Source: an uncultured Candidatus Saccharibacteria bacterium
GTDB taxonomy: Bacteria > Patescibacteriota > Saccharimonadia > Saccharimonadales > Saccharimonadaceae
Direction of reading: 5' to 3'
Length of the DNA: 64,000 nt
Assembly: GCA_947165975.1 (NCBI GenBank)
Contig: CAMVCL010000003.1
Location: forward strand, 1 to 64,000
The first letter of the stretch is position 1, and every line of letters begins with the position of its first letter. Shown piece after piece: positions 10,581 to 20,521 of the stretch. The position numbers and the translations under genes were made by a program. The notes beneath the pieces were generated by a model, which saw nothing but the letters and a program-made list of their open reading frames with translations, had not been told where the DNA came from and ran no database searches.

Positions 10581-12482
10581 ATGTTTTTTGTTGATTTCCT
10601 CGGCTGGATTATGAAGCTATGCTACAACCTAATGAATAATTATGGCCTTGCCATTATCTTTTTTACTATTATTAGTCGACTTCTCATCTTACCAGTCACG
10701 GTATGGGTACAAAAAAATTCCATCAAAATGGTCAAGATGATGCCATCTATCAATCATATTAAAATTAAATACTTTGGCGATAAAGACACTATCGCTGAAG
10801 AAGAAGCCAAAATCTATAAAGAAAATAAATATAATCCTTTCGCATCTATCGTCCCTCTTGTCATTCAGATCCTCTTACTTATTTGTGTGATTGAAATCGT
10901 CAAACAGCCTTCTTATTATATTGGTACCGATAATATCGATTTCAACTTTCTTGGCTTCGATATGCGCTGGATCGCCATTGAAGATGGCGGTCTCTCTATT
11001 TTAGTACCTATCATCGCTGGTCTTTCAGCTTTCGCTTTCTGCATAGGTCAAAATATTATGAATGTCTTGCAGGCAGAACAGTCAAAAATGAATAAATACG
11101 GCATGATGGCGTTCTCGGTAGGGTTATCTGTTTACCTTGGCACTTTTGTTACAGCCGCAGTGGCTCTTTATTGGACTATCGGTAACCTTTGGGGCATCTT
11201 ACAGCAATATCTCATGAATCTCATTATCAACCCCAGAAAATATGTTGATTACAAAGAGCTTGAAATCACTCGTAAAGAATTACAGGAATTACAAGATCTC
11301 AGCAAAAATAACAAGCGCACTAAAGAACAGATCAAAAAAGAAAAAGCTGATTATAAACGCTTCTTCTCGATTACCAATAAACATCTAGTATTCTATTCAG
11401 AGAGCAACGGCTTTTACAAATACTATAAAGGTTTCATCGATTATATTTTAGAAAATACCAACATCACTATTCACTATATTACCAGCGACTATCATGATAA
11501 TATTTTCGAACTTGCTAAACAAGAGCCTAAAATCAAACCATATTATATAGAAGAGAAAAAACTTATCACTCTCATGATGAAGATGGATGCTGATGTAGTC
11601 GCGATGACGATGCCAGATATCGAAAATTTTCATATTAAACGAAGCTATGTCCGCAAAGACATTGAATACGTCTATGTCTCACATGGTATCGGCAGTAGCA
11701 ATCTCCTTCTTCGTAAAAATGCCGTAGATCATTATGATTCAATTTTCGCAGTCGGCAGTTTTCAACGCGAAGAATATGAGAAAGAAAACAAGCTCCGACA
11801 TCTCGACCGCAAGATTATTGATCTAGGTTATCCTCTCCTCGATGACATGATCGCAGATTATAAAAAAACGAAGCATACCACGTCTAAAGAAAAGACTGTC
11901 ATGATCGCCCCTTCTTGGCAAAAAGATAACATTATTGATCTCTGCCTCGAAACCATGCTTGACTCTCTCTCTGGCAAAAACTATAAAGTCATCGTTCGAC
12001 CACACCCACAACAAGTTCGCCATATGAGAGATGCCTTCGAAAAAATGAAAGAAAAGTATCAAAACACCAATATTACCATCGATATCGATTTTAACTCATC
12101 TTCAAATTCAATTTTTAATTCCGATATTCTTATTACCGACTGGTCATCGATCAATCTAGAATATGCCTTCACCACTGGACGTCCAGTCATCTCTGTCAAT
12201 ACTCCGATGAAAATCATGAATCCAGATTATAAAAAACTAGGTATCGAACCGTTCAATATCACTTGTCGTAAAATCATTGGCGAGACCATAGAGACCAAAG
12301 ATGCAAAAAACATCGACGAAGTAATCGAGAAAATCCTCAAAAATACCAAAAAATACCAAAAACAGATTTTTGACTTACGCGATAAATCAATATATAATCT
12401 AGGCAGTTCTGCAGCCATTGGTGGCGAATATATTGTAGACTGTATCCAAAAAAAGATAAAAGAAAGGAAGACAAATGAATAG
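10581..12482 (+). CDS. Fusion: N-terminal YidC/Oxa1-type insertase + C-terminal CDP-glycerol glycerophosphotransferase (TagB/TagF-like)
   Basis: N-term NYGLAIIFFTIISRLLILPVTVWVQKNSIKMVKMMPSI (YidC); C-term VSHGIGSSNLLLRKNAVDHYDSIFAVGSFQREEY..., RPHPQQ, ILITDWSSINLEYAF (TagF). Confidence 0.88.
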   Translation: MFFVDFLGWIMKLCYNLMNNYGLAIIFFTIISRLLILPVTVWVQKNSIKMVKMMPSINHIKIKYFGDKDTIAEEEAKIYKENKYNPFASIVPLVIQILLLICVIEIVKQPSYYIGTDNIDFNFLGFDMRWIAIEDGGLSILVPIIAGLSAFAFCIGQNIMNVLQAEQSKMNKYGMMAFSVGLSVYLGTFVTAAVALYWTIGNLWGILQQYLMNLIINPRKYVDYKELEITRKELQELQDLSKNNKRTKEQIKKEKADYKRFFSITNKHLVFYSESNGFYKYYKGFIDYILENTNITIHYITSDYHDNIFELAKQEPKIKPYYIEEKKLITLMMKMDADVVAMTMPDIENFHIKRSYVRKDIEYVYVSHGIGSSNLLLRKNAVDHYDSIFAVGSFQREEYEKENKLRHLDRKIIDLGYPLLDDMIADYKKTKHTTSKEKTVMIAPSWQKDNIIDLCLETMLDSLSGKNYKVIVRPHPQQVRHMRDAFEKMKEKYQNTNITIDIDFNSSSNSIFNSDILITDWSSINLEYAFTTGRPVISVNTPMKIMNPDYKKLGIEPFNITCRKIIGETIETKDAKNIDEVIEKILKNTKKYQKQIFDLRDKSIYNLGSSAAIGGEYIVDCIQKKIKERKTNE

Positions 12483-12741
12483 TCTATTCATCTTTGGTTA
12501 TATTGACCCCTCCGTCGTTACGTATGCCATCCAAGCTGGTACTGGCATCGTTATCGCAGTCGGCGCTTTCGTCGGCCTCTATTTTAAAAAAGCGAAAAAG
12601 AAAGTCAGTAAAAAACTCGGCATTGATGAAAACAAGAATAAAGAAGTTGAATCAGATGAGATCGTCGTCAAGAAGACCGCCACAAAAGATTCTAAAAAAG
12701 CAACTACTAAAGTCAAAACCAAATCAAATAAGAAGAAATAG
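12475..12741 (+). CDS. Small membrane protein, single TM and Lys/Thr-rich tail, IDP motif
   Basis: MNSLFIFGYIDPSVVTYAIQAGTGIVIAVGAFVGLYFKK...; overlaps the upstream stop by 8 nt. Confidence 0.7.
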   Translation: MNSLFIFGYIDPSVVTYAIQAGTGIVIAVGAFVGLYFKKAKKKVSKKLGIDENKNKEVESDEIVVKKTATKDSKKATTKVKTKSNKKK

Positions 12742-12743
12742 CC

Positions 12744-13133
12744 ATGAAACGTGTAATTACTTATGGCACATATGATCTACTCCACTTCGGTCACATCAAC
12801 CTATTAAAACGTGCCAAGAAATTAGGCGATTATTTAATCGTCGCGTTATCTACGGATGAATTTAACCTCAAAGAAAAGAACAAAAAAAGCTATTTTTCCT
12901 ACAATAAACGCAAAGATCTACTCGAAGCCATCCGTTACGTTGATCTTGTTATACCTGAAGAAGATTGGGATCAAAAAATTAACGACATCAAAGAATTCAA
13001 AATTGATACCTTTGTTATAGGCGACGATTGGAAAGGTAAATTCGATTTTCTAAAAGAATACTGTGATGTAGTATATCTACCTAGAACCCCCGAAATCTCC
13101 ACGACACAGATCAAAAAAGATCTTAAAAAATAA
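12744..13133 (+). CDS. tagD: Glycerol-3-phosphate cytidylyltransferase
   Basis: MKRVITYGTYDLLHFGHINLLKRAKKLGDYLIVALSTDEFN; GDDW; ISTTQIKK. Confidence 0.93.
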   Translation: MKRVITYGTYDLLHFGHINLLKRAKKLGDYLIVALSTDEFNLKEKNKKSYFSYNKRKDLLEAIRYVDLVIPEEDWDQKINDIKEFKIDTFVIGDDWKGKFDFLKEYCDVVYLPRTPEISTTQIKKDLKK

Positions 13134-13190
13134 TCCCTCCATATCTGTAGAACCCTAGCAAAACGCTCTTTTATATGGTAAAATTGTTCT

Positions 13191-14003
13191 ATGAACATAC
13201 CTCATGTTTTGAACAAAAGGAATAGGGTTTTACTTGCAGAGCTAACTAGAACCGATTTCAAATTACGTTATCAAGGTTCGGTATTAGGATATCTTTGGGC
13301 ACTATTACGTCCATTAATGATGTTCGCAATTCTCTATGTTGTATTTGCTAAACTGCTTAGATTTGGTGGCGATATTCCGCATTATCCTGTTTATCTTCTT
13401 GCTGGTACCACCATGTGGAGTTTCTTTACTGAATGTACTTCTCAAGGTATTCAGGCCATGGTCGTACGCGGTGATCTGATTCGTAAGATTTCCTTTCCAA
13501 AATACATCGTTGTTGTTTCCGCCACACTTACAGCCGTCATTAATATGCTGATTAATCTAGTAGTCGTAATTATTTTCGCACTTATTAATGGTGTCACCCC
13601 TAGTCTCTCCTGGCTACTAGTTCCCCTCTCTCTCCTAGAGCTCTATGTTTTAGCTCTTGGTATCTCCTTCTTACTTGGCGCAATTAACGTTAAATATCGC
13701 GACATTACATCAATTTGGGATGTCTGTATTCAGGCACTTTTTTATGCAGTTCCAATCATCTATCCAATTTCTATGGTAGCAGAAAGTAGTGTCATGGCTG
13801 CCAAGATTATACTATTAAACCCCATCGCTCAAGCTATTCAGGATATTCGCCACAATCTCATCACTCACGAAGCAATTACTACCTGGAATTTTATTAGCAG
13901 TTTCTGGGTTCAAATCCTCCCTATCATTCTTATCATCATCATTCTAATCTTTGCCACCTTCTATTTCCGTAAAAAATCAAAATTCTTCGCGGAGGATGTC
14001 TAA
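13191..14003 (+). CDS. ABC-2 type polysaccharide/teichoic acid exporter permease (TagG/Wzm-like)
   Basis: LTRTDFKLRYQGSVLGYLWALLRPLMMFAILYVVF; six TMs; translationally coupled to the ATPase. Confidence 0.9.
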   Translation: MNIPHVLNKRNRVLLAELTRTDFKLRYQGSVLGYLWALLRPLMMFAILYVVFAKLLRFGGDIPHYPVYLLAGTTMWSFFTECTSQGIQAMVVRGDLIRKISFPKYIVVVSATLTAVINMLINLVVVIIFALINGVTPSLSWLLVPLSLLELYVLALGISFLLGAINVKYRDITSIWDVCIQALFYAVPIIYPISMVAESSVMAAKIILLNPIAQAIQDIRHNLITHEAITTWNFISSFWVQILPIILIIIILIFATFYFRKKSKFFAEDV

Positions 14004-15232
14004 TGAAAAGAAGTCTTGGTACCAGAATTGAGGTTAACAGTCCAGATAGCGACACTGTAATTAAAGTGGAGAACCTATCAAAAAGCTTTAAACTCCCCAC
14101 CGAGCGTTCTTCCAGTCTAAAACAATCAATCTTCAACGTTCTCAGTGGCGTTAAAGGATACAAAAAACAAAAAGTCCTTAAAAGCGTTGATTTTGAAGTA
14201 AAACGCGGCGAGTTTCTCGGCATCGTTGGCCGCAACGGTTCGGGTAAATCCACTCTTCTCAAAATTCTTGCCGGCGTTTATACCCCCGAAAAAGGACGCG
14301 TCACTATTAACGGTAATCTAATCCCCTTCATCGAACTAGGTGTTGGTTTTAATCCTGATCTAACTGGACGTGAAAATGTCTATTTAAACGGTGCCCTTCT
14401 TGGTTTCTCTCGCAAAGAAATTGACGATATGTATGATGATATTGTTGAATTTGCCGAACTAGAAGATTTCATGGATCAAAAACTTAAAAACTTTTCTTCA
14501 GGTATGCAAGTTCGCCTAGCATTTTCGATTGCCATCAAAGCTCAAGGTGATATTCTAGTTCTTGATGAAGTGCTTGCCGTAGGCGATGAAGCCTTCCAGA
14601 ACAAATGTAATCAATTCTTCAAAAAAATCAAACAAGACAAATCAAAGACCGTAGTTCTAGTCACTCATTCTATGGAAAATGTTCGCCAATATTGCGACCA
14701 TGCCATCCTTATTAGAGATGGCGTAGTAAGAATTGATGGTAGTCCAGAAGACGTCGCCAATGATTACAGCTTGGAAAATGCCCGACGATTCAATGACAAA
14801 AACGAAGAAGTTAAACAAGTCGCCGTCGAAAACGTTAATGTTAAATTGCTCTCAAACGATAAAATCACCCAGAAAGAAAAAGTCGAAGTCGAAATCACCT
14901 ACAATGTAAAAGAAAATATCGATACATATGTTGCATTAACATTTTGGGACATCCAACGGGGCCAATCACTCATAAATAGTAATTCTAAAGCACTTCCCTG
15001 CAAAGGCAAAGGAAAGAAACGCTTAAATTTCAAAGTCAACATTAGCCCTCTTAATGATACAAATGTCCGAATATACGCGTCCATCCGTGGCAAAGACGGC
15101 AATATTCTCTCATATGTCCTAGATGATGATTCACCAACCTTCATCCTTCGCCGTAATGACTATCCAAACGAGAATAAGAAAACTACCGACGCAGTCTTAT
15201 TCCAACGAGGAGAATTTGATGTCCAAGGATAA
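14003..15232 (+). CDS. ABC transporter ATPase with C-terminal extension (TagH/Wzt-like)
   Basis: GIVGRNGSGKSTLLKILAGVYTPEKG, NFSSGMQVRLAFSIA, LDEVLAVGD. Confidence 0.93.
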   Translation: MKRSLGTRIEVNSPDSDTVIKVENLSKSFKLPTERSSSLKQSIFNVLSGVKGYKKQKVLKSVDFEVKRGEFLGIVGRNGSGKSTLLKILAGVYTPEKGRVTINGNLIPFIELGVGFNPDLTGRENVYLNGALLGFSRKEIDDMYDDIVEFAELEDFMDQKLKNFSSGMQVRLAFSIAIKAQGDILVLDEVLAVGDEAFQNKCNQFFKKIKQDKSKTVVLVTHSMENVRQYCDHAILIRDGVVRIDGSPEDVANDYSLENARRFNDKNEEVKQVAVENVNVKLLSNDKITQKEKVEVEITYNVKENIDTYVALTFWDIQRGQSLINSNSKALPCKGKGKKRLNFKVNISPLNDTNVRIYASIRGKDGNILSYVLDDDSPTFILRRNDYPNENKKTTDAVLFQRGEFDVQG

Positions 15233-16436
15233 CAAGCAAACTAATGCTATCGCTATCATATTTGATGACTTAACAGAATTTCATGTCATGCAACCTGCAA
15301 TTGACTATATGAAAAAAGCAGGAATCGACATCGACATCATCGTCCCCTATGATAGCGGCTACAACGGTCTTCCTGAGCATACCTTCCAAAAGATTAAAGA
15401 ATTAGGATACAAACCGCTCAACGATGTAAAGAAAGATAAACAATATAAAATTCTACTCACTCCATACCCTGGCCTTGAAATAGTTAAACGCATTAATTTT
15501 ATTTATCACTTAAGATATCCTTATGGCGCACTCTCCGCTAAGCCAAATCCCACCTATCTACCAGACTGCCGCATCGATTACGATGGAATATTTTCATTTA
15601 ATACTTATGATACAGATTATTTAAACGCTTACGGCGCAAAAGTATATCCAATACCATATTGGCGATATCATAATTTCAAACATAGTCGAAAAGATACTAC
15701 CAAGCCAGTATTACTTCTTCTCCCAACTTTCGGCTCTGACGTTAGCTATATCAATCTTTTAACCGATTCAATTGTTTCAAAGTTGAAAGAAAAATATTAC
15801 ATTATAGCTAAAGCCCATCACGCCGTACATTTCGGTATAGATGGACAAGAGACGTTGGATAAACTCCAGTCAATCGCAGATGAATTCTATAATTCCGATA
15901 CACCAATTGACCAGTTACTGGCAAAATCCGATCTAGTATTATCGGATAATTCAGGAGCCATCTTTGAATCAATTCGCGCTGGAGTCCCAGTAGCTCTATT
16001 CGCTCAAAATCTCAACCAACGCCATTTAGGTCCCATGAATACGCCACAATTCACTTTTGCTCAACAAGGTTTCATACCTCACACCGACCAATTAGATAAA
16101 GTCATTGAAATGCTTTCCTCCATAAATAAATACAAAGCCAAACAATCACAGCTGAAGAAACAACTCTTCATCAAAAACCCTTCCCAGCCTATTAAACCAT
16201 TTTTAAATATCATAAACTTTTATCTCAATTCCGATCCAACTAAAGATCACCACAAAATCCTGCATGATCTTTTAGTCAAAGAATGGCGCACCGATAAAGA
16301 AAAAATCCAACATTCAGAAAAGCAACTTAAAATACTTACGCAATATATCGACGATTTGCATAATTCAACTAGTTGGAAAATTACTAAACCAATTCGTATC
16401 ATAAAAGATAAATGGGAAAAACATGTTCCGAAATAA
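15219..16436 (+). CDS. CDP-glycerol glycerophosphotransferase-like / GT-B family protein
   Basis: SKSDLVLSDNSGAIFESIRAGVPVALF; start ATG 15219 after SD gagg; C-terminal STSWKITKPIR tail. Confidence 0.65.
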   Translation: MSKDNKQTNAIAIIFDDLTEFHVMQPAIDYMKKAGIDIDIIVPYDSGYNGLPEHTFQKIKELGYKPLNDVKKDKQYKILLTPYPGLEIVKRINFIYHLRYPYGALSAKPNPTYLPDCRIDYDGIFSFNTYDTDYLNAYGAKVYPIPYWRYHNFKHSRKDTTKPVLLLLPTFGSDVSYINLLTDSIVSKLKEKYYIIAKAHHAVHFGIDGQETLDKLQSIADEFYNSDTPIDQLLAKSDLVLSDNSGAIFESIRAGVPVALFAQNLNQRHLGPMNTPQFTFAQQGFIPHTDQLDKVIEMLSSINKYKAKQSQLKKQLFIKNPSQPIKPFLNIINFYLNSDPTKDHHKILHDLLVKEWRTDKEKIQHSEKQLKILTQYIDDLHNSTSWKITKPIRIIKDKWEKHVPK

Positions 16437-17700
16437 ACGCTTTCTTATTACTCAGCCACTCATCCGTGGTATCAATGGCTCTACTGTAGTAACTCTAGAA
16501 TTAGTTAAAGAGCTTCTTGCTCAAGAAGCCAAAGTCACCGTTTATACCTGCGATCACGCCGAACCTTCTAAATCTTTTTTCAAAAAAGCAGGAATCAAAG
16601 TTAACGCAGCCACAGAAAATCCTAATTACAAACTAACTGACTTTGATTATATCTGGGTTCATTCTCAAATACTACCTCTGAGCATAATTAATGATCTGTC
16701 CCATAAATTACCCTCTAAACTACCTGCGTTTATTTTCTTACATATGTCTGGTATGGATTGGATTCCCGACGAAAAGCCTTGGATTTTTAATCTAGAAAAT
16801 CAATTATCTAGCCTATCGCTATTTATTTCCGAAGAAGTCAAGGATGTTAATAAGGCCTTTCTTGATCCTTCAATTCCCACAAAGTTTTATCGTAATCCTG
16901 CTCCAGATTCCTTTAAGAATCGCACGAAAAAACCTTCTAACACTCTTCGTAATATACTTATAGTCTCAAGCCACCCACCTAAAGAGATTCTCGAAGCCAA
17001 AAAAATCCTATCCGATACCCACCACATTAACGTTGACATATTAGGCGAAGGACAAGAAAAATATCAGTTATTTAATAAAAATATTTTAGAAAAGTATGAC
17101 GCAATCATCACCATTGCTAAAACTGTTCCTTATTGTCTAATATCCGGCACACCAGTTTACGTATATGATACCTACGGCGGTGGACCAGGATGGCTCAACC
17201 AAAAAAACTTTGATCAAGCTAAATATCGTAATTTTTCCGGTTATCAAAATAATACTTATCCTAATTACGAAGGAGGGGTTTTTCACTTTAAAACAGCCTC
17301 TCAAATTGCTCAAGAAATCATTAACGGATACCAAGATAGCCTCGCATTCCATAAACAAAATATTTCTTCTTTCTTCGATGATTTTTCCCTCAGCTCTGTT
17401 CTTCCCATTATTTTTTCCAATTTACATCCTCGCAGACTATCTACGTTTTCACCAAAATACACCGAATCAGTTTTGTCAGCACAACGCTTGGCTACTATCA
17501 GATTTCAAGAAGGCGGAAAACTCTATGAACGAGACGAGATTATCAATCAACTCAAGCAAGAAAATTCAATACTGAACCAGCGAAATCATGAATTAGAAAA
17601 CTATAAACAAAATACTGAAGCTGTTTTTCAATCTAAATCCTATAGAATGTTTGATAAAGCTATCACACCATACAAAATAATAAGAGGAAGGAAAAAATAG
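16423..17700 (+). CDS. Glycosyltransferase (GT4-like) with C-terminal coiled coil
   Basis: MFRNKRFLITQPLIRGINGSTVVTLELVKELL; tail SKSYRMFDKAITPYK. Confidence 0.65.
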   Translation: MFRNKRFLITQPLIRGINGSTVVTLELVKELLAQEAKVTVYTCDHAEPSKSFFKKAGIKVNAATENPNYKLTDFDYIWVHSQILPLSIINDLSHKLPSKLPAFIFLHMSGMDWIPDEKPWIFNLENQLSSLSLFISEEVKDVNKAFLDPSIPTKFYRNPAPDSFKNRTKKPSNTLRNILIVSSHPPKEILEAKKILSDTHHINVDILGEGQEKYQLFNKNILEKYDAIITIAKTVPYCLISGTPVYVYDTYGGGPGWLNQKNFDQAKYRNFSGYQNNTYPNYEGGVFHFKTASQIAQEIINGYQDSLAFHKQNISSFFDDFSLSSVLPIIFSNLHPRRLSTFSPKYTESVLSAQRLATIRFQEGGKLYERDEIINQLKQENSILNQRNHELENYKQNTEAVFQSKSYRMFDKAITPYKIIRGRKK

Positions 17701-17701
17701 T

Positions 17702-18169
17702 ATGACTAAAAATAAAGAACCAATAATTGGATATACTGCCGGAGTTTATGATCTCTTTCACATTGGTCATTTAAATCTTCTAAAAAACGCTAAAGGTATG
17801 TGTGATAAATTAGTCGTCGGTGTTACCGTAGATGAATTGGTCACCTATAAAGGCAAACGTGCCATGATTCCATTCGAAGATCGTATCGAAATAGTTCGCA
17901 GTATTAAATACGTCGATGCCGCCATCCCTCAATACGATATGGATAAATTATCTGTTTGCAAAAAACTCGGTGCCTCTATCCTTTTCGTTGGGGACGACTG
18001 GTATGCTACTGATAAATGGAAAAAATACGAAGAAGAATTCAAAAAAGAAGGTATCAAGATAATCTATTTCCCATATACTAAAGGGGTCTCATCTACTAAG
18101 ATTAGTCAAGCCCTCGGGTATGTAAGAGATTTAGACGCTAAACAATTAGAAAACAATAAGGAAAAATAA
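17702..18169 (+). CDS. Second adenylyl/cytidylyltransferase-family protein (TagD-like)
   Basis: IGYTAGVYDLFHIGHLNLLKNAKGMCDKLVVGVTVDELV; VGDDWY; GVSSTKISQAL. Confidence 0.88.
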   Translation: MTKNKEPIIGYTAGVYDLFHIGHLNLLKNAKGMCDKLVVGVTVDELVTYKGKRAMIPFEDRIEIVRSIKYVDAAIPQYDMDKLSVCKKLGASILFVGDDWYATDKWKKYEEEFKKEGIKIIYFPYTKGVSSTKISQALGYVRDLDAKQLENNKEK

Positions 18170-18171
18170 TT

Positions 18172-19212
18172 ATGAAAGAGGATATTAAATACTGCGCTAG
18201 CTCATTCTTGATGTATCGAACTATTGTCGATCATAATAAATGTTTTTCTAAAAAGTATCTACCTCATTTTTATGATACACCTGCTAAACGTGAACCAATT
18301 AGAAATAGTCATGAACTTGAACAGAAATTAAAAAAAGAAGTAGAAAAAGCTACAAAAGGAGGCAAGGCCGCCTTAGCGCTAAGTGGAGGTATTGATTCTG
18401 CCATTCTTGCTAAATTTATGCCAAAAGGATCCACTACTTATACTTTTCAATGCGTAGTTCCAGGTAAGGAAGTCACCAATGAAGTCCCCCAGGCCGCCAA
18501 GTACGCCAAAGAATGCGGTCTTAATCACAAAATTATCAACGTATATTGGGAAGATTTTGAAAATTATTCTCCTATATTAATGAAGCATAAAGGCGCACCA
18601 TTTCATTCTATTGAAGTTCAAATCTATAAAGCCGCACTAAAAGCAAAAGAAGATGGTTTTAATACATTAATTTTTGGTGAAAGTGCAGATAGCGTATTCG
18701 GCGGTCTAAATGGACTGTTATCGCAAGATTGGAAAATCGGTGATTTCATAGAAAGATACCAATTCGTTCCCCCATATAAGATCCTTAAACAGTTTTCTGT
18801 AATAACCGAGCCAGTGATAAAACACGCTAACGATGGATATATCGATCCACATGAATTTATTTCAACAGAATTCTTCAAAGAAAGTATGGGGTCATATTAC
18901 AATTCCCTTGAAACTGCAGGAGTTAAATTTTTAGCGCCATATGCACAATGTTTCTTAGACGTTCCGATAGATTATTCTAGAATCCGTAATGGAGAAAACA
19001 AATATCTTGTCCGCGAAGTGTTCAACCGACTCTATCCCAATTTTGAAGTTCCACCCAAAACCCCAATGCCTCGCCCAACTGATGAATGGTTCGAAGATTG
19101 GCAAGGCCCCACTCGTCCCGAGTTTTGGCCGCACTGCACAGACAACATGACTGGTGACCAAAAATGGCTCGTCTATATACTAGAAAAATTCTTAAATCTA
19201 ATCGAAGAATAA
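18172..19212 (+). CDS. Stand-alone asparagine-synthase-type PP-loop ATPase domain
   Basis: AALALSGGIDSAILAKFM (SGGxDS PP-loop); GESADSVFGG; no N-terminal glutaminase domain. Confidence 0.78.
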   Translation: MKEDIKYCASSFLMYRTIVDHNKCFSKKYLPHFYDTPAKREPIRNSHELEQKLKKEVEKATKGGKAALALSGGIDSAILAKFMPKGSTTYTFQCVVPGKEVTNEVPQAAKYAKECGLNHKIINVYWEDFENYSPILMKHKGAPFHSIEVQIYKAALKAKEDGFNTLIFGESADSVFGGLNGLLSQDWKIGDFIERYQFVPPYKILKQFSVITEPVIKHANDGYIDPHEFISTEFFKESMGSYYNSLETAGVKFLAPYAQCFLDVPIDYSRIRNGENKYLVREVFNRLYPNFEVPPKTPMPRPTDEWFEDWQGPTRPEFWPHCTDNMTGDQKWLVYILEKFLNLIEE

Positions 19213-19322
19213 GTTAAAATCTAAAATAAATAGAACATAGGAGCTACTTACTAAAGCCAATATACCAACCACGAACAATATTATTAATAAAATATCTATG
19301 AGCCAACATTAATAACTGCTTC

Positions 19323-20465
19323 TCATTTTACAAGATTTTCAACGAGGTCTAAGGCATTTTTAATCGCCTTATCCATATCCCAATACTGATATGCCCCTAA
19401 ACGCCCGCCTAGAATCATATTCGGATATTTCTCTTTAACTAATTTCACATATTCTTCATATAGTTTTGCAGACTCCTCATTATTAACTGGATAATACGCT
19501 TCACCTCCTTTTTGAAAGTCAGCCGGATATTCCTTTGCTATAATAGACTCTACTTGCTTTACAACTTCGGGTTGATGTATCTGATAATATTTATAATCAT
19601 GTGCTCTAGTATATGGTACACCTTTATCAGCCTCGTTGATGACAGCCTCGCCTAGCGAATTTTCTGTCTTTTCTATTTCAAACTTCAAACTCCTATAAGG
19701 CAAGACTCCTAACTCATAATCCAATAGTTCATCAACCTGTCCACAATATACTATTGTCATACTTTCTGGTACGTCTTTTTGAATATCCCTAAAATCTATT
19801 CCCAGCTTAACGTCAATGTTTTCTGTATTCAACATATTATTTATCATTTTAGTATACCCACCCTTCGGAATTCCTTGATGTAAAGCGGTAATAAAATAAC
19901 GGTTATCATGGGAAAATCTCACCGGAATTCGCTTTAATATATCCGCAGATAAATTCCTGGCTGAAGTATTCCACTGTTTTTCTGTATAGTTCTTCAAAAA
20001 AGCTTCATACAATCTTTCACCCACCAAACTAATACCCTGTTCCTCAAAGTTCTGCGGCTCCTTTATTCCTAGTCGCTCAACATCTTCTTTAGCCTTCTCC
20101 ACTACAAACTTTTCTGCTTCTTTCGCAGACATATCTGTACCGTAAAGCAAGTTAATCGTATCAAGATTAATCGGCATCGGGTAAAGTTTGCCGTCGTGAC
20201 GTGTATTTACGGTGTGTACGTAATCATTAAAATCAACAAACTTCGTCACATAATCCCATACTTCTTCAATCTCCGTATGAAAAATATGCGAACCATATTT
20301 ATGCACATCAATACCAGTTTCTTCATCAGTATATGTATAAATATTTCCCGCTATATGATCTCTTCTGTCGATTACTAAAACTTTTTTTCCTTTATTAGCC
20401 ATTCTTTCCGCAACTGTTGCGCCAAAAATACCTGCACCTACTATTAGATAATCATATTCCTCCAT
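19323..20465 (-). CDS. glf: UDP-galactopyranose mutase
   Basis: MEEYDYLIVGAGIFGATVAERMANKGKKVLVIDRRDHIAGNIYTY...; GGRLGAYQYWDMDKA. Confidence 0.96.
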   Translation of the reverse strand: MEEYDYLIVGAGIFGATVAERMANKGKKVLVIDRRDHIAGNIYTYTDEETGIDVHKYGSHIFHTEIEEVWDYVTKFVDFNDYVHTVNTRHDGKLYPMPINLDTINLLYGTDMSAKEAEKFVVEKAKEDVERLGIKEPQNFEEQGISLVGERLYEAFLKNYTEKQWNTSARNLSADILKRIPVRFSHDNRYFITALHQGIPKGGYTKMINNMLNTENIDVKLGIDFRDIQKDVPESMTIVYCGQVDELLDYELGVLPYRSLKFEIEKTENSLGEAVINEADKGVPYTRAHDYKYYQIHQPEVVKQVESIIAKEYPADFQKGGEAYYPVNNEESAKLYEEYVKLVKEKYPNMILGGRLGAYQYWDMDKAIKNALDLVENLVK

Positions 20466-20521
20466 TATTATTCCTCCACTTTATTTAAAATCTTACCATC
20501 ATAAAACCCTACAACCATAGC

